Shown in pieces: positions 57,739-64,000 of a stretch of 64,000 nucleotides of DNA (the stretch's first letter is position 1; the number at the start of each line of letters is the position of its first letter). Below the pieces are notes generated by a model. The model ran no database searches. It saw only the letters and a program-made list of their open reading frames with translations, and had not been told where the DNA came from. Position numbers and translations under genes: made by a program. Source of the DNA: Stenotrophomonas sp. ISL-67 (lineage in GTDB: Bacteria; Pseudomonadota; Gammaproteobacteria; Xanthomonadales; Xanthomonadaceae); NCBI RefSeq assembly GCF_018612915.1, contig NZ_JAGGRL010000009.1, forward strand, positions 186,001-250,000, written 5' to 3'.

Positions 57739-58650
57739 ATGATTCCGCAACGCACCCTCAAGAACACGATCCGCGCCACCGGCGTTGGCCTGCACAGCGG
57801 TGACAAGGTCTACATGACCCTGCGCCCGGCACCGGTCAACCATGGCATCGTGTTCCGCCGCGTGGACCTGGACCCGGTGGTGGAAGTGCCCGCGCGTGCC
57901 GATCTGGTCACCGAAGTGACCCTGTGCACCGGGCTGACCTGCAACGACGCCAAGATCCAGACCGTCGAACACCTGATGTCGGCCCTGGCCGGCCTGGGTG
58001 TGGACAACATCATCGTGGAGCTGTCCTCGGCCGAGCTGCCGATCATGGACGGTTCCTCGGGCCCGTTCGTGTTCCTGCTGCAGTCGGCGGGCATCGCCGA
58101 ACAGGACGCGCCCAAGCGCTTCATCCGCATTCTCAAGACCGTGGAAGTCACCGAAGGCGACAAGGTCGCCCGCTTCGAGCCCTATGAAGGCTACAAGCTC
58201 GGTTTCACCATCCAGTTCGACCACCCGATGATCCCGGCCAAGCAGTCGCGCGCCGAGATCGACTTCTCCACGGCCGCCTACACCAAGGAAATCTCCCGCG
58301 CGCGCACCTTCGGGTTCATGCGCGACCTGGAGTACATGCGCGAGCGCAACCTGGGCTTGGGCGGTTCGATGGACAACGCCATCGTGCTCGACGAATTCCG
58401 CGTGCTCAACGACGACGGCCTGCGTTACGCCGACGAGTTCGTGCGCCACAAGATCCTCGACGCAATCGGCGATCTGTACCTGGCCGGCGGCCAGGTGCTG
58501 GGCGCATACGAGGGCTTCAAGTCGGGCCACGCCCTTAATAACAAGCTGGTCCGCGCCCTGCTGGCCGACGCCACCGCGTGGGAGTGGGTGAGCTACGAAG
58601 CGCCTGCTGAAGCCGGTCCGGTGGTGTATGGGGTGCCGGCGTACGCGTGA
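57739..58650 (+). CDS. lpxC: UDP-3-O-acyl-N-acetylglucosamine deacetylase LpxC
   Basis: Zinc amidase, the committed step of lipid A synthesis. The 303-aa product (standard length) has zinc ligands in VEHLMSAL (His78) and in [10 protein letters not shown] (His237, Asp241), the [16 protein letters not shown] segment, and the catalytic-site [13 protein letters not shown]. The ATG at 57739 matches homologues ([20 protein letters not shown]). A TATTCT box near 57685 could be its own -10, as lpxC often has a separate promoter. Confidence 0.98.
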   Translation: MIPQRTLKNTIRATGVGLHSGDKVYMTLRPAPVNHGIVFRRVDLDPVVEVPARADLVTEVTLCTGLTCNDAKIQTVEHLMSALAGLGVDNIIVELSSAELPIMDGSSGPFVFLLQSAGIAEQDAPKRFIRILKTVEVTEGDKVARFEPYEGYKLGFTIQFDHPMIPAKQSRAEIDFSTAAYTKEISRARTFGFMRDLEYMRERNLGLGGSMDNAIVLDEFRVLNDDGLRYADEFVRHKILDAIGDLYLAGGQVLGAYEGFKSGHALNNKLVRALLADATAWEWVSYEAPAEAGPVVYGVPAYA

Positions 58651-58962
58651 GGCTCGTTGACACCGCGGGACACGCATGGCGTGTCGCTACGCGGTAAGTA
58701 ATTGATTGGTAGTGGGAATTCGGCGCCTTTGGCGCCGTTTTTCGTTTTTGAAGTTAAATTTTTGTGACGTTGATGTCAGTGAACGGTGTACGCACTGCGT
58801 CACGGATTTGTGAACCCGATCCGGTTCCGAACTGAATTTAACGTCTTTTTAATAAAAGACTAACGACTGGATGGCCAAGCACGGCTACGATGGCCGCCGG
58901 CTCCCCACTCGATTCACGTGATCGTGACGACGGCGGGGAAGGGGCGGGATGCCCCGATGCCT
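58651..58962. other. 312-bp AT-richer spacer between lpxC and dciA
   Basis: It contains the lpxC terminator (58721-58742), then about 110 bp of clearly AT-richer sequence with a perfect 7-bp hairpin GTCTTTT-TAAT-AAAAGAC (58843-58860) and a CACGTG palindrome (58915-58920). No credible coding frame was found. Confidence 0.7.
58721..58742 (+). terminator. Rho-independent terminator after lpxC
   Basis: CGGCGCC-TTT-GGCGCCG followed by TTTTT, 71 nt after the lpxC stop. Confidence 0.92.
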
Positions 58963-59403
58963 TCAGGACGTGGAGGAATCCACATCCTTTAGACAAGCCA
59001 ACGCGTCGCGTAGCCCTTTGTGCGTGGCGGCTGAAACTGCGTGGGGGCCATTCCTGTTGTCGATCGCTGGGGAGCGTGGGGGAGCGGCAGCCGCAGTTTT
59101 GACGGTCACCTTGGTGACCTTCAGCCCGATGGACCGGGCCGCGTCGATCAACTGAGCCTCGGCAAGCCGCACTTTGGCGTGCCAGACAGGGGATTCGACG
59201 AGAAAAACGAGGTGTTCGCCGTTCACATTCGCCAGCCGGCAACGGGTGGCCAGGGTGGGCGGCAAATGGGGGCGCAACTGACGGTCCAGCGCATCGAGCC
59301 ACAGGGCACGACGCAGCGGATTGCCAGTTTTGTCACTCATGACTGCATCCAACGCCGGCTTCGGCGTTGACGCAGGACGGGCACTGGATTTCGGCTCAGA
59401 CAT
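58963..59403 (-). CDS. dciA: DUF721 (DciA-like) replication helicase-loading protein
   Basis: A 146-aa basic protein. The N-terminal half carries the DUF721 fold: LDALDRQLRPHLPPTLATRC, LANVNGEHLVFLVESPVWHA and KVRLAEAQLIDAARS. The tail is Ala/Pro/Ser-rich. DciA proteins load or regulate the DnaB helicase in bacteria without DnaC; this role is inferred from the family. The start lies 12 nt from the divergent ATG of the M23 peptidase gene, so the two leaders overlap. Confidence 0.85.
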   Translation of the reverse strand: MSEPKSSARPASTPKPALDAVMSDKTGNPLRRALWLDALDRQLRPHLPPTLATRCRLANVNGEHLVFLVESPVWHAKVRLAEAQLIDAARSIGLKVTKVTVKTAAAAPPRSPAIDNRNGPHAVSAATHKGLRDALACLKDVDSSTS

Positions 59404-59415
59404 GAAAACTCACTG

Positions 59416-60366
59416 ATGGCATTCAAAAAGATCGTAATCAAAACGCGTGAAGGACAGGCCAAGACGCCGCTGGCGCGTTTGCGTTTCTACTTCGAGGACA
59501 GGCCCCGCGCCCTGCTGGGCAGCGTACTCGGGCTGGGCTGCCTGATCGGCTTCGGTGCCGGTCTGGGTGGCAGCATGTTCAACGATTCCCGGCTCCACGC
59601 CAAGGTCGCACAGCAGGAACGCGACCTGGCGCAGGCCCGCAAGGACGCCCAGACCCAGGTCAACGCCCTGGCTGCCCGCATGGGCGAGCTGCAGGCGCAG
59701 GCGACCCGTCTCAACGCGCTGGGCGAACGCCTGACCCAGATGGGCAAGCTGGAAGACGGCGAATTCGACTTCAACGAGACCCCCGGCCTCGGTGAAGGCG
59801 AGCCCGGGCCGACCCAGGACATCCCGGTCAGCGCGGTCAATGCCGACTTACAGGCGCTGGAGCAGCGATTCGCTGCTTCAGGCCGCCAGCTGTCGGTGAT
59901 GGAATCGCTGCTGTTCGACCACCAGCTGCAGCAGAACGCGGTACCGGGTCGCATGCCGATCCGCAACACCTACATCACCTCCAACTTCGGTGGCCGCAAC
60001 GACCCGTTCGGTCGCGGTCGCGGCAACCACAAGGGCATGGACTTCCACGCCCGGGTCGGCGACCCGGTCATGTCCGTGGCCGACGGTGTGGTCAGCTTCG
60101 CCGGTGTGAAGGGCGGCTACGGCAACGTGGTCGACGTGGACCATGGTAACGGCTACGTGACCCGCTATGCGCACAATTCACGCCTGGTGGTGAAGCCGGG
60201 TGACCTGGTGCGGGCGGGCCAGGAAGTGGCCAAGGCCGGTTCCACGGGCCGTTCCACCGGTGCCCACGTGCACTTCGAGGTCTGGGAACGCGGCCAGGTG
60301 GTCAACCCGCGCAAGTTCCTGGGCGATGGCGGCAACACCCCGGTCGGGCGGGTTTCCCGCGGCTGA
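59416..60366 (+). CDS. membrane-anchored M23-family peptidoglycan endopeptidase
   Basis: The 316-aa product has a basic cytoplasmic tip, one membrane segment (about residues 33-52, ALLGSVLGLGCLIGFGAGLG) and a coiled coil (about 58-112). A LytM/M23 domain spans about 190-300. The zinc ligands lie in HKGMDFHARVGDP (HxxxD) and HVHFEVW (HxH). It probably cleaves peptide cross-links or, if regulatory, activates amidases. The order lpxC-dciA-M23-secA is conserved in Xanthomonadaceae. Confidence 0.92.
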   Translation: MAFKKIVIKTREGQAKTPLARLRFYFEDRPRALLGSVLGLGCLIGFGAGLGGSMFNDSRLHAKVAQQERDLAQARKDAQTQVNALAARMGELQAQATRLNALGERLTQMGKLEDGEFDFNETPGLGEGEPGPTQDIPVSAVNADLQALEQRFAASGRQLSVMESLLFDHQLQQNAVPGRMPIRNTYITSNFGGRNDPFGRGRGNHKGMDFHARVGDPVMSVADGVVSFAGVKGGYGNVVDVDHGNGYVTRYAHNSRLVVKPGDLVRAGQEVAKAGSTGRSTGAHVHFEVWERGQVVNPRKFLGDGGNTPVGRVSRG

Positions 60367-60420
60367 GGGCGCCATCTGGCGGATCGAAGGCGCTTGAAAC
60401 CAAGCGCCCTCGTCCCAAGC

Positions 60421-60463
60421 TACAATGGGTGTTGCCATAGACAGGGCGCGATGCGCCCTGTTT
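60421..60463 (+). promoter_or_regulatory. secA leader: -10-like box and hairpin
   Basis: A TACAAT box at 60421-60426 is followed by a CAGGGCGC-GAT-GCGCCCTG hairpin (60442-60460) and TTTCG. The hairpin may end the M23 transcript or attenuate secA. No clear -35 at the right spacing is seen, and no SecM-like leader peptide. Confidence 0.4.
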
Positions 60464-60530
60464 CGTTTGCGGCGGGCGGCTCCCGAGGGAGCGTCGCCGT
60501 TGGGGCGTCTCATTCCAACCGGTTCCTTCA

Positions 60531-63263
60531 ATGATCAACAGCCTGCTTACCCGCGTCTTTGGCAGTCGTAACGAACGCCAGCTGCGCCAGCTCAACCGCA
60601 TCGTCGCCAAGATCAATGCGCTGGAGCCGGACATCGAAAAGCTCTCCGACGAGCAGCTCAAGGCCAAGACCCCGGAGTTCAAGCAGCGCATCGCTGACGG
60701 TGAAGCCCTGGACAAGGTGCTTCCGGAAGCCTTCGCGGTCTGTCGTGAAGCCAGCCGCCGCGTGCTCGGCATGCGCCACTACGATGTCCAGCTGATCGGC
60801 GGCATGGTCCTGCACCTGGGCAAGATCGCCGAAATGCGCACCGGTGAAGGCAAGACCCTGGTGGCCACGCTGCCGGTGTACCTGAACGCGCTGGAAGGCA
60901 ACGGTGTCCACGTGGTCACCGTGAACGACTACCTGGCCCGCCGCGACTCGGCGCAGATGGGCAAGCTGTACAACTGGCTGGGCATGAGCGTCGGCGTGGT
61001 CTACCCGGGCATGCCGCACAGCGACAAGCGCGAGGCCTACGCCAGCGACATCACCTACGGCACCAACAACGAATTCGGTTTCGACTACCTGCGCGACAAC
61101 ATGGCGCTGTCGCGGGCCGACCGTTACCAGCGTGGCCTGCACTACGCCATCGTCGACGAAGTCGACTCGATCCTGATCGACGAAGCGCGTACCCCGCTGA
61201 TCATCTCCGGCCCGGCCGACGATTCCCCGGAGCTGTACATCCGCGTCAACCGCGTGGTGCCCAGCCTGATCCGCCAGGAAGCCGAAGAAGGCGAGGGCGA
61301 TTTCTGGGTCGATGAGAAGGGCAAGCAGGTGCACCTGTCCGAAGCGGGCATGGAGCACGCCGAGCAGCTGCTGGTCGAGGCCGGCATCCTCAGCGCCGAA
61401 ACCGAAGGCCTGTACGCGGCGCAGAACCTCACCGTGGTCCACCACCTCAATGCCGCCCTGCGCGCGCATGCCATCTACCAGCGCGATGTCGATTACATCG
61501 TGCGCGATGGCGAAGTGGTGATCGTGGACGAATTCACCGGCCGTACCCTGGCCGGCCGCCGCTGGTCCGATGGCCTGCACCAGGCGGTGGAAGCGAAGGA
61601 AGGCGTGCCGGTCCAGCGCGAGAACCAGACCCTGGCTAGCATCACCTTCCAGAACCTGTTCCGCATGTACAAGAAGCTGTCCGGCATGACCGGTACGGCC
61701 GACACCGAAGCCTACGAGTTCCAGAGCATCTACGGCCTGGAAGTGGTGGTGATCCCGACCAACCGCCCGACCATCCGCAAGGACTCGCCGGACCAGGTGT
61801 TCCTCAACCGCAACGGCAAGTTCAATGCGGTACTGGCCGACATCCAGGAGTGCAACACGCGCGGCCAGCCCGTGCTGGTCGGCACCACCTCGATCGAAAC
61901 CTCGGAAATGCTGTCCGAGCACCTGCGCAAGGCCGGCGTTCACCACGAAGTGCTCAACGCCAAGCAGCATGACCGCGAAGCGACCATCATCGCCAACGCC
62001 GGCATGCCCGGCGCGGTGACCATCGCCACCAACATGGCCGGCCGTGGTACCGATATCGTGCTGGGCGGTTCGCACGAAGCGGAGCTGCACGAGCTGGGCG
62101 AAGATGCCAGCGCCGAGCAGCGCGCCCAGGTCAAGGCCGACTGGCAGGTCCGCCACGACCAGGTCAAGGCCGCCGGCGGCCTGCACATCGTGGGCACCGA
62201 ACGCCACGAATCGCGCCGTATCGACAACCAGCTGCGTGGCCGTTCCGGCCGCCAGGGCGACCCGGGCTCGTCCCGCTTCTACCTGTCGCTCGAAGACAAC
62301 CTGATGCGCATCTTCGCCTCGGACTGGGTCCAGAAGGCGATGCGCATGATGGGCATGAAGGAAGACGACGTCATCGAAGACCGCCTGGTCAGCCGCCAGA
62401 TCGAAAAGGCGCAGCGCAAGGTGGAAGCGCACAACTTCGACATCCGCAAGAACCTGCTGGACTTCGACGACGTCAACAACGACCAGCGCAAGGTCATCTA
62501 CGCCCAGCGCGACGAGCTGCTGGACGCCGAGTCGGTGAAGGAGAACGTCGACGGCATCCGTGGCGATGTGATCTACGACATCGTCGCCCGCTTCGTGCCG
62601 CCGAACTCGATCGACGAACAGTGGGACCTGCCGGGCCTGGAAGCCACGCTGGCCTCCGACCTGGGCGTGCAGATGGATGTCAGCGGCCTGCTCAAGGACC
62701 ACGAAGAGCTCGACGCCGAAGCCATCGCCAACAAGGTGCAGGCCCGCGTGGACGAGCACTTCGAGCAGAAGGAAACCGGCGTCGGCGAAGAGACCATGCG
62801 CGCGCTGGAAAAGCACGTCATGCTCACCGTGCTGGACCAGAGCTGGAAGGAGCACCTGGCCCGCATGGATTACCTGCGCCAGGGCATCTACCTGCGCGGG
62901 TACGCGCAGAAGCAGCCCAAGCAGGAATACAAGAAGGAAGCCTTCGAGCTGTTCTCGGAAATGCTGGAGAACGTGAAGCGCGAAGTGGTGACCCTGCTGG
63001 CGCGCGTGCGGATCCGCAGCGAAGAAGAAGTGGCGGCGCTGGAGCTGGCCGAACGCCAGCAGGCCGAAGCGCGCCTGCTGCAGTCGCAGTTCCAGCACCA
63101 GACCGCCGGTGGCTACGGCGCCGACGAGGAAGCGGCGGAGGTGGAAGCCCAGCGCAACGGCGTGACCCAGGTCACCCGCGAAGAACCCAAGGTGGGCCGC
63201 AACGACCCGTGCCCCTGCGGCAGCGGCAAGAAGTACAAGCACTGCCACGGGCAGTTGAGCTGA
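60531..63263 (+). CDS. secA: preprotein translocase ATPase SecA
   Basis: Motor of the general secretory pathway, which also exports the substrates handled by the type II system at the left of this window. The 910-aa product has NBD1 with [37 protein letters not shown] and [20 protein letters not shown]. The preprotein cross-linking domain and NBD2 ([14 protein letters not shown], then [20 protein letters not shown]) follow. The C-terminal zinc tail [14 protein letters not shown] binds SecB. It is preceded by a weak ribosome-binding site. Confidence 0.98.
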   Translation: MINSLLTRVFGSRNERQLRQLNRIVAKINALEPDIEKLSDEQLKAKTPEFKQRIADGEALDKVLPEAFAVCREASRRVLGMRHYDVQLIGGMVLHLGKIAEMRTGEGKTLVATLPVYLNALEGNGVHVVTVNDYLARRDSAQMGKLYNWLGMSVGVVYPGMPHSDKREAYASDITYGTNNEFGFDYLRDNMALSRADRYQRGLHYAIVDEVDSILIDEARTPLIISGPADDSPELYIRVNRVVPSLIRQEAEEGEGDFWVDEKGKQVHLSEAGMEHAEQLLVEAGILSAETEGLYAAQNLTVVHHLNAALRAHAIYQRDVDYIVRDGEVVIVDEFTGRTLAGRRWSDGLHQAVEAKEGVPVQRENQTLASITFQNLFRMYKKLSGMTGTADTEAYEFQSIYGLEVVVIPTNRPTIRKDSPDQVFLNRNGKFNAVLADIQECNTRGQPVLVGTTSIETSEMLSEHLRKAGVHHEVLNAKQHDREATIIANAGMPGAVTIATNMAGRGTDIVLGGSHEAELHELGEDASAEQRAQVKADWQVRHDQVKAAGGLHIVGTERHESRRIDNQLRGRSGRQGDPGSSRFYLSLEDNLMRIFASDWVQKAMRMMGMKEDDVIEDRLVSRQIEKAQRKVEAHNFDIRKNLLDFDDVNNDQRKVIYAQRDELLDAESVKENVDGIRGDVIYDIVARFVPPNSIDEQWDLPGLEATLASDLGVQMDVSGLLKDHEELDAEAIANKVQARVDEHFEQKETGVGEETMRALEKHVMLTVLDQSWKEHLARMDYLRQGIYLRGYAQKQPKQEYKKEAFELFSEMLENVKREVVTLLARVRIRSEEEVAALELAERQQAEARLLQSQFQHQTAGGYGADEEAAEVEAQRNGVTQVTREEPKVGRNDPCPCGSGKKYKHCHGQLS

Positions 63264-63266
63264 TAA

Positions 63267-63298
63267 AGAAAGAACCCCGCGAAAGCGGGGTTCTTTCT
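63267..63298. terminator. Rho-independent terminator after secA
   Basis: Perfect 14-bp stem AGAAAGAACCCCGC / GCGGGGTTCTTTCT around a GAAA tetraloop, directly after the secA stop. A-rich and T-rich stem bases make it usable in both directions. Confidence 0.9.
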
Positions 63299-63507
63299 AT
63301 CTGTCCAGCTCGGTGCCATGCCTGCCGCGCAGGCCGCATAGACCCCGGTGGAAGAGTAGATGCATTCGACGTGGTGAGCCAGGAACAGCAGCAACGCGGT
63401 CAGGCTCAGCAGTTGGACCAGCTATTCCAGATGAGCGCGAGCAGCAGGGAATCCAAGCGCGCGTTATTAGTAGCATGGGGTTGAACCTCGGGGTTCTCGC
63501 TTGTGCG

Positions 63508-64000
63508 CTATCGAACGGGCGAGAGCTCGGTGAAGTCGGTTGAGGTTCCCGGCGCGGTGCGTTGAGCGGCAGGCGCATCCACGAACAACATGCGGATGCG
63601 ATTGCGGCGGCATTGTACGGTGCCGCCGTAGGCCAAGGGACGGCCTGAAAGTCGGGCGATTGCCAGTGCACGGGTTGTCTCCGACAGCCGATGATGCGGG
63701 TCCAGCACTGCAACCACTACCAGGATGCCTTCGCGATCTCCCACGCGGCCGCAACGAGCATTGACGCGCATCTGCCCGGACTCGTTCTGCAGCAGTAGGG
63801 ACATCGCCTCGGTGAGCGTGCGGTACGTGGCGAGCTATAGCGGGACCGTCAGGCGGCACGGATCGCCGATCAGTCGTGGTTGGGCGACGCATCCAGTGTT
63901 GGACCAGGCTTCGCTGATTCCACCTGCCTGCAGCGCCAGGTACAGCCCCACATGTTCCAGCGCTGTCGGGTAGACCATGCTGGTCTGCTCGCGGAACTTG
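63508..64000 (-). pseudogene. broken paralogue of the MASE1 sensor (C-terminal part; continues beyond the window)
   Basis: On the minus strand, from 63999 down to the stop at 63508-63510, the translation aligns with the last ~163 residues of the MASE1 protein at 27724-29328 in one frame. Shared segments include SMVYPTALEHVGLYLALQ, QPRLIGDPCRLTV, YRTLTEA, RVNARCGR, VLDP.HRLS and YGGTVQCRRNRI. An amber codon TAG at 63835-63837 interrupts it where the intact copy has Gln (LTVALQLAAY becomes LTVPL-stop-LATY). The N-terminal part is outside the window. Confidence 0.8.

Noticed and set aside
60367..60530. SecM-like arrest peptide upstream of secA
   Set aside because: No open frame with an export signal and arrest motif is present; the upstream gene is an M23 peptidase.
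60528..63248. 906-codon minus-strand open frame over secA
   Set aside because: Mirror frame of secA; no domain is recognisable and the composition is that of an antisense shadow.
63301..63507. Hydrophobic minus-strand peptide (LLLFLAHHVECIYSS...) after secA
   Set aside because: The frame runs through the secA terminator and into antisense secA, has a TAG and a TAA just upstream, and matches no family I recognise; best treated as non-coding or decayed sequence.

Overview
The window is a chromosomal segment of a high-GC gammaproteobacterium of the Xanthomonadales, most likely a Stenotrophomonas. The evidence is the xps-type order of the type II secretion operon (E-F-G-H-I-J-K-L-M-N-D), the gene order lpxC / DUF721 (dciA) / M23 peptidase / secA, an Ax21-like outer-membrane protein, a division-wall cluster without murD, and many short palindromes that begin with GTAG, which resemble the SMAG/REP elements described in S. 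maltophilia. The species assignment is inference; no 16S gene is present.

Layout. 1-11.0 kb: the tail of a secreted protein with a pre-peptidase C-terminal domain (probably a protease), followed by a complete eleven-gene type II secretion operon. 11.0-12.7 kb: two family-2 glycosyltransferase-like genes. 12.9-18.4 kb: nicotinate phosphoribosyltransferase, a purine permease, the ABC-F factor EttA and a small RcnB-like periplasmic protein, separated by repeat-rich spacers. 18.5-27.4 kb: a conserved metabolic block, glyA-nrdR-ribD, then a RelE/HTH toxin-antitoxin pair and an Ax21-family porin-like gene (both minus strand), then an FMN riboswitch controlling ribE-ribBX, followed by ribH-nusB-thiL. 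27.7-34.8 kb: the accessory part of the window, with a MASE1 membrane sensor that ends in a degenerate kinase-like domain and two tandem autotransporter paralogues. 35.1-40.1 kb: FAD-linked oxidase, yraN and lpoA (minus), rsmI (plus) and the RNase P RNA gene. 40.2-41.6 kb: a DM13 protein and an NRDE/TANGO2 protein (minus). 41.9-57.6 kb: the dcw cluster mraZ-rsmH-ftsL-ftsI-murE-murF-mraY-ftsW-murG-murC-ddlB-ftsQ-ftsA-ftsZ, almost entirely joined by overlapping stop and start codons, followed by lpxC. 59-63.3 kb: dciA (minus), a membrane-anchored M23 peptidase and secA. The right edge holds a broken minus-strand paralogue of the MASE1 gene.

How the parts fit together. The first 11 kb form an export route (T2SS machine plus a probable secreted substrate beside it). 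The riboflavin genes are split into three plus-strand blocks, ribD, ribE-ribBX behind the FMN riboswitch, and ribH-nusB-thiL. The cluster from mraZ to lpxC supplies septal peptidoglycan, the divisome and the first committed step of lipid A synthesis, and lpoA, which activates penicillin-binding proteins, lies a few kilobases upstream. The absence of murD between mraY and ftsW agrees with the MurD2/MurL route reported in Xanthomonas.

The parts least explained by known genes are the intergenic repeats: three copies of a nested-hairpin composite element, a second repeated hairpin block in inverted orientation, and the GTAG palindromes, two of which lie inside the reading frames of ribE and of the FAD-oxidase gene.
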